Shown in pieces: positions 1 through 8,805 of a DNA stretch of 64,000 nucleotides. Below the pieces are notes generated by a model that was given only the letters and a program-made list of their open reading frames with translations, did no database searches and was not told where the DNA came from. The translations under genes and the position numbers were made by a program. How positions within the stretch are numbered: the first letter of the stretch is position 1; every line of letters starts with the position of its first letter. Origin of the DNA: Anaerococcus vaginalis ATCC 51170 (GTDB lineage Bacteria; Bacillota; Clostridia; Tissierellales; Peptoniphilaceae); assembly GCF_000163295.1 (NCBI RefSeq), contig NZ_GG700527.1, positions 883,166-947,165 of the forward strand. Reading direction: 5' to 3'.

Positions 1-889
1 CTTCTTTATCTGTTGGAATATTATCAATATCAACTATTTCAGTTTCAGCATCTTCTTTTATTTCATCAGCAATAACTACATCTTTTGGTAAAAGTATTTT
101 TACATTATTAGCTTCAGCTTTTTTAATTAATTCTAAAGACAAATCCATCTTGTCTTCTTCAAGAAGTGATTTTCCTATTTCTTTTCCTTGCGCTTTTAAG
201 AAAGTATAAGCCATTCCTCCGCCGATTAAAATATAATCAACTTTTGAAATTAAATTTTCAATTACGCCAATCTTATCTGAAACTTTTGCTCCACCTAGGA
301 TTGAAACAAATGGTCTTTCTGGATTTTCCAAAGCCTTGCCCATTATTTCTATTTCTTTTTGAATTAAAAATCCTACAGCACTTTCAAGATTATTTGCAAC
401 TCCAACGTTAGAAGCGTGAGCTCTATGGCTTGTTCCAAAAGCATCATTTACAAACAAATCAGCAAGTGATGATAATTCTTTTGCAAATTCTGGGTCATTT
501 TTTGTTTCGCCTTTTACATATCTTGTATTTTCAAGTAAAGCAAGATTTCCATTTTCAAGCTTTTCTACTTCTTCTTTTACTTTTTCATCAACTACTACAT
601 CTGATGGTAAAAAGTGGAATTTTTCTCCATAGTGATTTTCTAACCAACTTGCTACTGGTTTTAATGAAAATTCTGGATTTGCTTCTCCTTTTGGCCTTCC
701 CAAATGGCTCATCAAAATAACTTTTGCATTATTTTCTAATAGGTAGTCAATTGTTGGAAGGGCAGCTTTTATTCTTGTATCATCAGAAATTGTATGATTT
801 CCGTCTTTTGATAAAGGAACGTTAAAGTCTACTCTTACTAAAACTTTTTTGCCTTCAACATTTAAGTCTTTTACAGTTTTTTTATTCAT
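1..889 (-). CDS. pgk: Phosphoglycerate kinase, C-terminal part outside the window
   Basis: Interconverts 1,3-bisphosphoglycerate and 3-phosphoglycerate with ADP/ATP in cytosolic glycolysis. The visible N-terminal 296 residues carry family hallmarks: [12 protein letters not shown] near the start, the substrate segment with SHLGRPKG, a [14 protein letters not shown] segment, and a GGAKVSDKI motif. The ATG at 889 follows an AGAGGAG ribosome site. The reading frame stays open to base 1, so the nucleotide-binding C-terminal domain lies outside. It follows gap in the same direction, 48 bases after the gap stop, with an intrinsic terminator in that gap; its expression probably depends on read-through. 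Identification is firm. Confidence 0.96.
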   Translation of the reverse strand, partial: MNKKTVKDLNVEGKKVLVRVDFNVPLSKDGNHTISDDTRIKAALPTIDYLLENNAKVILMSHLGRPKGEANPEFSLKPVASWLENHYGEKFHFLPSDVVVDEKVKEEVEKLENGNLALLENTRYVKGETKNDPEFAKELSSLADLFVNDAFGTSHRAHASNVGVANNLESAVGFLIQKEIEIMGKALENPERPFVSILGGAKVSDKIGVIENLISKVDYILIGGGMAYTFLKAQGKEIGKSLLEEDKMDLSLELIKKAEANNVKILLPKDVVIADEIKEDAETEIVDIDNIPTDKE

Positions 890-900
890 AATTCTCCTCT

Positions 901-927
901 AAAAAAAGGCGAGAATAATATCTCGCC
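901..927 (-). terminator. Intrinsic terminator between gap and pgk
   Basis: A 7-bp GC-rich stem (908-914 with 921-927, GGCGAGA/TCTCGCC) is followed on the minus strand by seven T. It sits 11 bases after the gap stop and its T run abuts the pgk ribosome site, so it should reduce rather than abolish pgk transcription. Confidence 0.85.
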
Positions 928-937
928 TGTCTAACTC

Positions 938-1945
938 TTAAAGATTTGCTAAGTAATCAAGTGTTCTAACTAGGTTAGATACGTATCCCATTTCATTGTC
1001 ATACCATGCAACAGTTTTAACAACTTGAGTTCCATCTGTTCCTTCAACTATTTTTGTAAGTTGAGAATCAAATATTGAACCTGCTGGATAACCTATTATA
1101 TCGCTTGATACAATATCATCTTCTGTATAAGCAAATGCATCTGATGAGTATTTTTTCATTGCTGCATTAACTTCTTCTACAGTAACTTTCTTTTCTAATA
1201 CTGAGTATAGTTCTGTAATAGATCCTGTAATTGTTGGAACTCTCAATGCAGAACCGTCAATTTTTCCTTCTACTTCTGGAAGTACTTTTCCTACAGCTTT
1301 TGCAGCTCCTGTTGATGCAGGAATTGTATTTTGTGCTGCAGCTCTACCACCTCTTAAATCTTTTTTAGAAGCTGGTGTATCTTGAATAGCTTGTGTAGCT
1401 GTATAAGCATGGATTGTTGACATTTGTCCTGAAACAAATCCAAATTCATTTTTTAGAACGTTAACCATTGGTGCTAAGCAGTTTGTTGTACAACTTGCTC
1501 CAGAAACTACAGTTTCAGATCCATCAAGTATTTCATGATTTACTCCAAATACTATTGTTTTTAAATCTCCTTTTCCTGGTGCAGAAATAAGAACTTTTTT
1601 AGCTCCAGCTTTGATGTGTGCTTCTGCTTTTTCTTTTTCTGTAAAGAATCCTGTACATTCAAGCACTATATCTACACCTAATTCTTTCCAAGGTAAATCT
1701 TCTGGATTTCTTTCAGCAAAAACTTTGATGTCTTTGCCATTAATTTTAAATCCATCATCTGTTAGTTCAGCATCTCCGTTAAATCTTCCTTGAGCAGTAT
1801 CATATTTAAATGCATATAATAAACCTTTTTTATCAATAAGGTCATTGATTGCTACTACTTCAATATTTTCTTCTACTTCAGAAATTCTTCTTAGTGTAAG
1901 ACGTCCTATTCTTCCAAATCCATTAATAGCTACTTTTGTTGTCAT
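938..1945 (-). CDS. gap: Glyceraldehyde-3-phosphate dehydrogenase, type I
   Basis: Oxidises glyceraldehyde-3-phosphate to 1,3-bisphosphoglycerate with NAD+ in cytosolic glycolysis. The 335-residue protein is full length. It has the NAD-binding start [11 protein letters not shown] (residues 5-15), the catalytic SCTTN motif with Cys152, a partner His179 in the STIHAYT segment, and the C-terminal WYDNEMGY motif. The ATG follows a strong AGGAGG. A TTGACA promoter lies directly upstream (1988-2015), so gap is transcribed independently of trxB. It is followed by pgk, the usual glycolytic order, with a terminator between them. Confidence 0.98.
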   Translation of the reverse strand: MTTKVAINGFGRIGRLTLRRISEVEENIEVVAINDLIDKKGLLYAFKYDTAQGRFNGDAELTDDGFKINGKDIKVFAERNPEDLPWKELGVDIVLECTGFFTEKEKAEAHIKAGAKKVLISAPGKGDLKTIVFGVNHEILDGSETVVSGASCTTNCLAPMVNVLKNEFGFVSGQMSTIHAYTATQAIQDTPASKKDLRGGRAAAQNTIPASTGAAKAVGKVLPEVEGKIDGSALRVPTITGSITELYSVLEKKVTVEEVNAAMKKYSSDAFAYTEDDIVSSDIIGYPAGSIFDSQLTKIVEGTDGTQVVKTVAWYDNEMGYVSNLVRTLDYLANL

Positions 1946-1987
1946 TATTTCCTCCTAAGTGCTTTTTCAATGTGTTTTACAATAATT

Positions 1988-2015
1988 ATTTTACTAATTG
2001 ACGTTTTTTTGTCAA
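1988..2015 (-). promoter_or_regulatory. Candidate sigma-A promoter of gap
   Basis: On the minus strand TTGACA (2010-2015) and TAAAAT (1988-1993) are separated by 16 bases. The -35 box is one arm of a small dyad, TTGAC-N8-GTCAA, that could be an operator. Confidence 0.7.
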
Positions 2016-2022
2016 GTTAGTT

Positions 2023-2949
2023 CTACCAATTACCATTTTCAATATACTTGTTTGCCATTTCGCTAGCAATACATCCATCACTTGCAGCTGTTACCATTTG
2101 CCTAATTTTTTTGACTCTAGTATCTCCAACTGCAAATACTCCTTTAACATTTGTTTTCATATCCTCATCTGTTGGGATGTATCCATTTTCTAATTCAACT
2201 TGGTCTTTAAACAAATCTGTTTGTGGAACATTTCCTATATATACAAAAACTCCAATTGGACTATCGTCGTCATTTTTTATTGTTTTTAATTCATTAGTTT
2301 GTGTATTTTTCAAAACTAATTCTTTTACTTCGCTATCTCCTTTTATTTCTTCAACTGTGTAATTTAATAAGAAAGAAATTTTTTCATTATCTTTGCATCT
2401 ATCAATAACAGTTTGACTCGCTCTAAGTCCTTCTCTTCTGTGAATTATTGTTACACTTTTTCCAAATTTTGTAAGATATAAGGCTTCTTCAAGGGCTGCT
2501 TCTCCACCGCCTACTACATAAATATCAAGCCCTTGATAAAATGGACCATCACAAGTTGAACAATATGAAACTCCAAGATTTGCGAATTCTTTTTCGCCTT
2601 TTACATTTAATTTTCTATGACTTGCTCCTGTTGAAAGGATTACAACTTTTGTTTCATAAAATTCATCTTTTGTATAAACTTTTTTAACATCGCCCAAAAG
2701 TTCAACTTTTGTTACTTCTTGATATTTTATATCGCAAAATTGTTTTGCTTGTTCTTCCATTCTATCAGATAAGGCAAGTCCACCAGCATCTTTCATTGAT
2801 CCTGGATAATTTTCTACATGTTCTGTTGTAGCAATTTGTCCACCTGCAATATCTTTTTCTAAAATTAATGTTTTTAATTTTGCTCTACCTGCATAAAGAC
2901 CTGCTGTAAGTCCCGCAGGGCCTGCTCCTATAATAATTACATCAAACAT
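2023..2949 (-). CDS. trxB: Thioredoxin-disulfide reductase
   Basis: NADPH-dependent flavoenzyme that reduces thioredoxin in the cytosol. The 308-residue length is typical of the low-molecular-weight bacterial form. The N-terminal FAD motif GAGPAG lies at residues 8-13, the redox-active CSTC pair (Cys130 and Cys133) is in the expected central domain, a second nucleotide motif VVGGGEAALE follows, and the C-terminal GVFAVGDTR motif closes the FAD domain. The ATG follows GAGGTGAT and the gene starts directly after the trmL stop, so it is translated from the same transcript as trmL, the HAD phosphatase and nth. Confidence 0.97.
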   Translation of the reverse strand: MFDVIIIGAGPAGLTAGLYAGRAKLKTLILEKDIAGGQIATTEHVENYPGSMKDAGGLALSDRMEEQAKQFCDIKYQEVTKVELLGDVKKVYTKDEFYETKVVILSTGASHRKLNVKGEKEFANLGVSYCSTCDGPFYQGLDIYVVGGGEAALEEALYLTKFGKSVTIIHRREGLRASQTVIDRCKDNEKISFLLNYTVEEIKGDSEVKELVLKNTQTNELKTIKNDDDSPIGVFVYIGNVPQTDLFKDQVELENGYIPTDEDMKTNVKGVFAVGDTRVKKIRQMVTAASDGCIASEMANKYIENGNW

Positions 2950-3420
2950 TTAATCACCTCTATTAATTAAAAAATTATTTTGCCTAAGACCTTCATATAA
3001 AACTATTGCAACTGAATTGGCTAAATTAAGTGACCTATCCATATTTTTTGTCATTGGAATTGTATAAACCCTATCTTTAAATTTTTCTATTATTTTTTTA
3101 TCAATTCCTTCTTTTTCCCTGCCAAAAATCAAATAATCTCCATCTTTGTAAGAAATATCTGCATAATTTTTATCACTACCAGTTTCAATAAGATAAATAT
3201 TTTTTCCATTTATATATTCCAAAAATTCTTCCATTGAGTCGTGAACTACTAAATCAAGTTTATCCCAATAATCAATTCCTGCTTTTTTTAAACTTTTATC
3301 TGAAAAATCAAATTTAAATGGTCTTATTAAATGGAGTCTTGATTCGGTTAATACACAAGTTCTTGAAATATTTCCTACATTTCCAGGATGTTCTGGTGAA
3401 ATTAAAACTATATTAAACAT
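2950..3420 (-). CDS. trmL: tRNA (cytidine(34)-2'-O)-methyltransferase, SPOUT family
   Basis: Methylates the ribose of the wobble nucleotide in certain leucine tRNAs, using S-adenosylmethionine. The 156-residue protein has the compact TrmL length. It starts with the HPGNVGNISRTC segment, has a central FGREKEGI loop and ends with the knot motif region IPMTKNMDRSLNLANS. The reading frame overlaps the upstream HAD gene by 8 bases and runs directly into trxB, so it is part of a tight minus-strand operon. Assignment to TrmL over other SPOUT enzymes rests on length and these motifs. Confidence 0.92.
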   Translation of the reverse strand: MFNIVLISPEHPGNVGNISRTCVLTESRLHLIRPFKFDFSDKSLKKAGIDYWDKLDLVVHDSMEEFLEYINGKNIYLIETGSDKNYADISYKDGDYLIFGREKEGIDKKIIEKFKDRVYTIPMTKNMDRSLNLANSVAIVLYEGLRQNNFLINRGD

Positions 3421-4246
3421 GGGAATTTTTCTCCAATACTATATTTATTGCTTCAACTAAACCAAAATTTTCATTTGTTGAAACAGTATAGTCGCAAACT
3501 TCCTTTACCTTATCAATAGAATTTCCCATAGCAAATGATAGGATTGAATTTTCTAACATGGGAATGTCATTATCTTGATCGCCAATTGCTGCAATCTCAT
3601 TTTTATTTATACCCAGAAAACTTCCTATCTCACTTATTCCATTAAACTTGTTTACATCTTTTTCCATAATCTCAATTACTTTATCATTTGAGCTTGTAGC
3701 ATAAAGGTCTAACTCTTTAACTTTTTCTAAGACAATAATCTTTTCTTCTTTTTTTTCTACATCTGGAAAAATTTGAAATTTTAAGGCGGTATTTTTTCTA
3801 TTATTTAATTCTTTTAATGGATTTGTTGAAAATGAAAAATTCACTTGATAATTCATTCCGTACTGACTATCTTTTTTCAAATGATTAAATCTTTCTGGTC
3901 TAATTCTATTTGAATAGTATGTATCTACGTCATAAAATTGATAGGAAAGCTCATTGTTTTCGCTAAAATTTATAAGCTCTTTGATTTTTTTATCATCAAT
4001 TCCTTTTGTGTATATTGGTTTTTCTTTATTTATCATAGCAAGTGCTCCATTGTTTGTAACAAATGGATTGTCAATACCTGTCAAAGACATTAAATATCTA
4101 ACTGAAGGCATAGCTCTGCCTGATGTAAATACAAATTTAATTCCATTTTCATCTAATTTTTTTAGGGCATCTATTGTTTCTTTTCTTAAAATCGAATTAT
4201 TGTCAAGACTTGTTCCATCCAAGTCCATTGCAAATAATTTTATCAT
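3413..4246 (-). CDS. HAD-superfamily (Cof-type) phosphatase
   Basis: Probable cytosolic sugar-phosphate or cofactor phosphatase of the Cof/YidA group; the substrate cannot be read from sequence. The 277-residue protein begins with HAD motif I, DLDGTSLD (residues 8-15), continues with motif II around TSGRAMPS, and ends with the GDQDNDIPML motif IV segment. A C2-type cap of about 130 residues lies between motifs II and IV. It overlaps nth by 4 bases upstream and trmL by 8 bases downstream, so the three are translationally coupled. The operon gives no clue to the substrate. Confidence 0.9.
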   Translation of the reverse strand: MIKLFAMDLDGTSLDNNSILRKETIDALKKLDENGIKFVFTSGRAMPSVRYLMSLTGIDNPFVTNNGALAMINKEKPIYTKGIDDKKIKELINFSENNELSYQFYDVDTYYSNRIRPERFNHLKKDSQYGMNYQVNFSFSTNPLKELNNRKNTALKFQIFPDVEKKEEKIIVLEKVKELDLYATSSNDKVIEIMEKDVNKFNGISEIGSFLGINKNEIAAIGDQDNDIPMLENSILSFAMGNSIDKVKEVCDYTVSTNENFGLVEAINIVLEKNSHV

Positions 4247-4890
4247 CTTCTCTCCTTATAATCTTCGCATAAATCTTTTAAATCACATTCTTCACATAAG
4301 GGATTTCTTGCCTTACAAATTTTTCTTCCATGAGCAATTATTTGATGATGAAGTTTTGACCATTTTTCTTTTGGCAAATTTTTTCTTAAATCTTTTTCTG
4401 TATTCAAAACATCTTTGCTAGCTGCAAGTCCAATTCTATTTGAAACTCTTTGAACATGAGTATCTACTGCTATTGCATCAATGCCAAAAGCATTGCTCAT
4501 TACAACATTGGCAGTTTTTCTTCCGACACCTGGAAGTTTTGTTAAATCTTTCATATTATCTGGAACTATTCCATCAAATTCTCTAATAAGCATTATTGAG
4601 GCATTTTTTATATTTTTTGCCTTATTTTTATATAAACCACAAGTTTTTATATAAGATTCAATTTCTTTTATATCCATATTAGAAAAATCTTCTGGAGTAT
4701 TTGCGAATTTAAACATATTGCTTGTAACTTTGTTTACCCTAACATCTGTGCATTGGGCAGATAAAATTGTTGCAATTAAAAGCTCAAATGGCGTTGTAAA
4801 ATCTAAAAAACTTTTATCTAAATTTGGATACATTTGATCTAATCTATCAACAACTTCATTAATTTCACTTTTGTTTAAAATAATTATCAC
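4243..4890 (-). CDS. nth: Endonuclease III (DNA glycosylase/AP lyase)
   Basis: Removes oxidised pyrimidines in base excision repair. The protein shows the helix-hairpin-helix KLPGVGRKTAN with catalytic Lys125, Asp143 in AVDTHVQR, and the 4Fe-4S cluster cysteines 192, 199, 202 and 208 (C-x6-C-x2-C-x5-C). Length matches the family. The start is uncertain: the furthest upstream codon is GTG at 4890, but it overlaps the GAGGTGAT ribosome site itself. Correct spacing would place initiation at an ATT codon at 4881. First gene of the nth-HAD-trmL-trxB operon. Confidence 0.95.
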   Translation of the reverse strand: MIIILNKSEINEVVDRLDQMYPNLDKSFLDFTTPFELLIATILSAQCTDVRVNKVTSNMFKFANTPEDFSNMDIKEIESYIKTCGLYKNKAKNIKNASIMLIREFDGIVPDNMKDLTKLPGVGRKTANVVMSNAFGIDAIAVDTHVQRVSNRIGLAASKDVLNTEKDLRKNLPKEKWSKLHHQIIAHGRKICKARNPLCEECDLKDLCEDYKERR

Positions 4891-4935
4891 CTCTTTATCG
4901 TTTTATCATTATACCCTTAAATATAAAAATATTAA

Positions 4936-4964
4936 TTGAAGAAATTTTCTGTCTATTATATAAT
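4936..4964 (+). promoter_or_regulatory. Promoter of rodA
   Basis: TTGAAG (4936-4941), 17 bases, then TATAAT (4959-4964), about 24 bases before the rodA ATG. The spacing is ideal and the -10 box is a consensus match. Confidence 0.8.
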
Positions 4965-4987
4965 TATTTTTGAATTGGAGTGATTAA

Positions 4988-6163
4988 ATGTTTAATATAA
5001 AGAAAAAAGAATTCAAAAAATTTGATTGGCTTTTGTTTTTGAGCACAACTTTTTTGAGTATATATGGACTATTTGTCCTTTATTCTGCTTTTTCTGGAAA
5101 TTTTTCAGAAATTAAAAGCCAAATTATTGCAAGTATTTTAGGATTTTCTTTTATAATACTTATTTGCACAATGGATCTAGATGTTTTAAAAAAAGCAGCT
5201 TACCCAGTTTATGGAGTTTCTCTATTGCTTTTGATTTTAACTATTTTTTTAGGACAAGGTGCTGAAAGATGGGGTTCAAATTCTTGGCTAATTATTGGAC
5301 CTGTTCAAATCCAACCGTCAGAAATTACAAAAATAGGAATTATTTTTGCCTTAGCAGCATATTTAGAAAAATATAAGGACGAAATTAACAATCCATCAAG
5401 ACTTATAAAAACTTTAATTTTTGCATTTTTGCCAATACTTTTTATTTTGTTACAACCAGATTTTGGTACAGCTATGGTTTATATTTTCTTTATAGCTGTA
5501 ATGCTTTTTTTGGCTGGACTTTCTTGGAAATGGATTGTTGGACTTTTAGCTGTCGCAGTTTTGGGAGCTTTGTTTTTATTATTAAATCTAGAAGGCTACA
5601 AGGCTGATAGAATTCACGATTTTTTAGACCCATCAAGAGATACATCAGGAAGTGGATGGCAACAACAACAAGGTTTAATAGCTATTGCTTCAGGAATGTT
5701 ATCTGGTAGAGGATTTATGCAAGGAACTCAAGCACAATATGGTTATATCCCAGAAAAAGAAAGTGATTTTATATTCTCAGTTCTTGCAGAAGAATTAGGA
5801 TTTATTGGAGCTATACTAATGTTAATTGCCTTTGTAATAATGATTTATAGACTTTTAACAATAAGCAAAAATTCAAAAAACTCCTTTATTTCTTTAATGG
5901 TTTCTGGTATCTGTGCAATGTTTTTTGTCCATATTTTTGAAAATGTGGCAATGACTATAGGACTTATGCCTGTAACAGGAATTCCACTTCCATTTTTTTC
6001 ATCAGGAGGAACATTCTTACTAATATGTTTTATAAATATAGGACTTGCCCTATCAGCATCAATGCAAAAATCATCTTATGATATTGAAGACACAAGTTAT
6101 TACGAAACTATAAAATTTAAAAATACACCTAATAAAAATATAAATTTATCTGAGAATAAATAA
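4988..6163 (+). CDS. rodA: SEDS peptidoglycan glycosyltransferase, RodA type
   Basis: Polytopic membrane protein that polymerises lipid II, normally with a class B penicillin-binding protein. The 391 residues contain about ten hydrophobic segments. Family motifs include the region around RWGSNSWL, QPSEITKIG, QPDFGTA, a large loop with DRIHDFLDPSRD, and the C-terminal PFFSSGGT. RodA is favoured over FtsW by the SWL-IGPVQIQPSE region and short cytosolic N-terminus, but SEDS subtypes are hard to separate by eye. It has its own promoter, ATG at 4988 follows TGGAGTG, and no PBP gene is adjacent. Confidence 0.9.
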   Translation: MFNIKKKEFKKFDWLLFLSTTFLSIYGLFVLYSAFSGNFSEIKSQIIASILGFSFIILICTMDLDVLKKAAYPVYGVSLLLLILTIFLGQGAERWGSNSWLIIGPVQIQPSEITKIGIIFALAAYLEKYKDEINNPSRLIKTLIFAFLPILFILLQPDFGTAMVYIFFIAVMLFLAGLSWKWIVGLLAVAVLGALFLLLNLEGYKADRIHDFLDPSRDTSGSGWQQQQGLIAIASGMLSGRGFMQGTQAQYGYIPEKESDFIFSVLAEELGFIGAILMLIAFVIMIYRLLTISKNSKNSFISLMVSGICAMFFVHIFENVAMTIGLMPVTGIPLPFFSSGGTFLLICFINIGLALSASMQKSSYDIEDTSYYETIKFKNTPNKNINLSENK

Positions 6164-6201
6164 AAAAAATCCTTGCAAAAATTAATTTGCAAGGATTTTT
6201 T
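6163..6201. terminator. Bidirectional terminator between rodA and ywlG
   Basis: AATCCTTGCAAA pairs with TTTGCAAGGATT across a 6-base loop, with A and T runs on both sides, so it can end transcription from either convergent gene. Confidence 0.9.
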
Positions 6202-6209
6202 CTTGTAAT

Positions 6210-6746
6210 TTATTCATATCTTGCCCTAATTCCTCCAATTAATTTAGGTCTAGATTTTAAAGCAGTCAAATGAGCGTTTCCAATATTTTTAATTTCTAAC
6301 CTAAGTGGAACTTGAACAAATTTTATATGCATTCCAATATTTGCATCTCCAATATCCATACCAAAATCTCCACTTATATGTTCTATTACAACAGGATCTT
6401 TAAAATATTTATAAGCAGCAGTTGCAAAAGAACCTCCCGCGTGAATTTGAGGAACAACAGATACAATTTCATATCTATCCCTAAAAGCAAGCTCTCTTTC
6501 AACAACAATCGCCCTATTTATATGTTCACATCCACCAACACCAAGATAAATATTTTTATCATTTAGAATTTCAAGTAAAGTTTTAATAACTTCCTCTCCA
6601 ACTTCTCCGCTCGAATGCGAACCTATTTTATATCCTAAAATTTCAGAAGATGATCCACCAAGAATAAAAACATCTCCTGCTTTTGCCTTAGATTTTTCAA
6701 GAATTTCCAAACAAGCTTTTTTAACTTCATTTTTTATATCTTCCAT
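6210..6746 (-). CDS. ywlG: UPF0340/DUF436 family protein (YwlG-like)
   Basis: Conserved protein of unknown biochemical role (TIGR01440, B. subtilis YwlG). It is 178 residues, the usual length, and contains the typical DVFILGGSSSEILG, IGSHSSGEVGEE and GVGGCEHINRA segments, plus HAGGSFATAAY. There is no signal peptide or membrane segment, so it is probably cytosolic. It starts after GGAGGGG. It lies downstream of the V-ATPase operon but is separated from it by a terminator, and no good promoter is visible in the short gap. No function should be assumed from that position. Confidence 0.88.
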   Translation of the reverse strand: MEDIKNEVKKACLEILEKSKAKAGDVFILGGSSSEILGYKIGSHSSGEVGEEVIKTLLEILNDKNIYLGVGGCEHINRAIVVERELAFRDRYEIVSVVPQIHAGGSFATAAYKYFKDPVVIEHISGDFGMDIGDANIGMHIKFVQVPLRLEIKNIGNAHLTALKSRPKLIGGIRARYE

Positions 6747-6783
6747 AACCCCTCCTAATCACTCTATTAGAAATATACCCAAT

Positions 6784-6817
6784 AAAAAAAGATAGATGAC
6801 ATAAGCACCTATCTTTT
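6784..6817 (-). terminator. Terminator at the end of the V-ATPase operon
   Basis: On the minus strand AAAAGATAG pairs with CTATCTTTT (6809-6817 with 6787-6795) followed by seven T, overlapping the stop codon of subunit D. Confidence 0.85.
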
Positions 6818-7439
6818 ACTTATTAATTTTTTTATCTTTAATCATTTTTGTTTTAGAAAATTCTTCTCGTTCTCTTTCTTCAATTTGGCTAGAAATTGAT
6901 TTAATTATAGCCTCATAATTTGGAATTTGAACTTTTTCTAATGAATTTACTTTTTTCGATGTCTTTTTTATTTCTGTATCCAAATTTTTAATAGTTGTAT
7001 CAAGCTCTGCAAGTTTATATACTTTCTCTTTTAAATCATTCAATGACAAAAGAGCCTCATCAAATAAAGAATTTGTCAAATTTAATGAATACGATAAGTC
7101 CAATTTTTTTGAATCAAAATCAATTTCAAAAATTTTTGTTTGCATAAACTTTTTTTCTTTCAAAGTAATGGATTCATCTAGGGGAACTGATAAGGCTATC
7201 GATTTTAACCTATCTTCCCCAGTTGTCACAATTGCTTTTTTTATATTTTTTTTAACATCTTTAATGCAAGAATTAACAATTTTATTTAATTCATTTCTTT
7301 GATTTATTTTTGCATTATATTGACCTATCAAAGCTTTTCTTTTTTTATCAAGAATATCATAACCTTCATTTATTAGGCTTAATTGATTTTTTGCCTTCAT
7401 CAAATTTGCTTTAGTTGGGGCAAATTTTGTTTCAGTCAT
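6816..7439 (-). CDS. atpD: V/A-type ATP synthase subunit D (central rotor shaft)
   Basis: Forms the central rotating shaft inside the A3B3 head. The protein is 207 residues, as in the family, and starts with the signature [12 protein letters not shown]. Both ends are long predicted helices rich in Lys and Glu, which is what the antiparallel coiled-coil shaft requires. The ATG at 7439 overlaps the end of atpB, so the two are translationally coupled, and GGGAGC precedes it. Last gene of the operon, followed at once by an intrinsic terminator. Confidence 0.95.
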   Translation of the reverse strand: MTETKFAPTKANLMKAKNQLSLINEGYDILDKKRKALIGQYNAKINQRNELNKIVNSCIKDVKKNIKKAIVTTGEDRLKSIALSVPLDESITLKEKKFMQTKIFEIDFDSKKLDLSYSLNLTNSLFDEALLSLNDLKEKVYKLAELDTTIKNLDTEIKKTSKKVNSLEKVQIPNYEAIIKSISSQIEEREREEFSKTKMIKDKKINK

Positions 7440-8805
7440 ATTTAGCTCCCAAATATTTTTCCTTATTTTCCTTGCTTACCCTGTGAATTTCTTCAATTGG
7501 TAAAATTTTTAAAATATTCCATCCCAAATCCAAAGAATCTTCCAAGCTCCTATTTTCATAGGAATCTTGACTTAAAAATCTATTTTCAAAATTTTTACCA
7601 AAATCCAAATATTTTTTATCCAATTCTGATAAGTCATCTTCTCCAACTATTTGAGAAATATTTCTAATTTCTTGAACTTTTGAATAAGATTCGTAAAGCT
7701 GATTCATCAAATCATCATGATCACTTCGTGTAAAGCCTTCTCCAATTCCATCTTTCATAAGTCTTGATAGAGAAGGAAGAATATTTATTGGAGGATAAAT
7801 TCCCTTTTGATCTAAGCTTCTATCAATTACAATTTGTCCTTCTGTAATATATCCAGTTAAATCTGGGATTGGATGAGTAATATCATCGTTTGGCATTGTC
7901 AAAATTGGAATTAAAGTTACAGAACCGTTAACTCCATCAATCATTCCCGCTCTTTCATATAAGCTTGCAAGATCTGAATATAAATATCCAGGATAGCCTT
8001 TACGAGAAGGCACTTCTTGTCTAATTGAAGAAACTTCACGAAGAGCTTCTGCATAAGATGTAATGTCTGTAATTATTACCAAAACGTGTTTATTTTTTTC
8101 AAAAGCCAAATATTCAGCAGCTGTAAGGGCACATTTTGGTGTAATTAATCTTTCCATAATTGGATCATCTGCCAAATTTTCATACATTACTACCTTATCT
8201 TTAACTCCTGCTTTGGTAAAAGCATCTTCAAAAAACATAGCTTCATCTTTTTTAATTCCCATTGCAGCAAAAACAAAACAAAAATCCTCTTCTGTTTTTA
8301 ATTTTGCTTGCCTTACGATTTGGGCTGCAATTTCGTTGTGTGGCATTCCTGATCCAGAAAAAATTGGAAGTTTTTGTCCACGAATTAAAGTTGTCAATAT
8401 ATCAATTGATGAAATTCCTGTTTGGATAAAGTTTCTTGGATATTCTCTTGCAACAGGATTTAGTGGATTTCCTTCAACAGAATAAAATTTATCAGAATAA
8501 ATTTCTCCACCATCATCAATAGGTCTTGCAATCCCATTAAAAGTTCTTCCTAAAATAGATTCGTTTAAGGGAATTTCTAAAGGCTTTTCTTCAAATTCTA
8601 CAACAATATCATTTAAAGAAAAATCTTGTGTATTTCCAAAAACTTCTACTGTAACTGTATCATCATCAATTTTTACAACTTGACCAATAAAATTTTCTCC
8701 CAAAGTGTTTACTTTTACCACAGCATTGTAAGCAATATCTTCTACCTTATCAAGTTCAATAATTGATGCCTCAATTTTTTTGATTTTTGTATATTGCTTT
8801 TTCAT
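7432..8805 (-). CDS. atpB: V/A-type ATP synthase subunit B (non-catalytic)
   Basis: Regulatory, non-catalytic nucleotide-binding subunit of the A3B3 head. The 457-residue length and segments [31 protein letters not shown] and [21 protein letters not shown] are classic for this subunit. As expected for B, the P-loop position reads GSGMPHN instead of GKT. The start follows GAAGGTAAT. It overlaps atpA by 4 bases and atpD by 8, so stoichiometric production through coupling is likely. Confidence 0.97.
   Translation of the reverse strand: MKKQYTKIKKIEASIIELDKVEDIAYNAVVKVNTLGENFIGQVVKIDDDTVTVEVFGNTQDFSLNDIVVEFEEKPLEIPLNESILGRTFNGIARPIDDGGEIYSDKFYSVEGNPLNPVAREYPRNFIQTGISSIDILTTLIRGQKLPIFSGSGMPHNEIAAQIVRQAKLKTEEDFCFVFAAMGIKKDEAMFFEDAFTKAGVKDKVVMYENLADDPIMERLITPKCALTAAEYLAFEKNKHVLVIITDITSYAEALREVSSIRQEVPSRKGYPGYLYSDLASLYERAGMIDGVNGSVTLIPILTMPNDDITHPIPDLTGYITEGQIVIDRSLDQKGIYPPINILPSLSRLMKDGIGEGFTRSDHDDLMNQLYESYSKVQEIRNISQIVGEDDLSELDKKYLDFGKNFENRFLSQDSYENRSLEDSLDLGWNILKILPIEEIHRVSKENKEKYLGAKYD

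Noticed and set aside
166..720. Two plus-strand open frames of 81 and 96 residues at the left edge
   Set aside because: They lie antisense to pgk, are rich in Leu/Phe from AT-rich DNA and have no ribosome site or family pattern.
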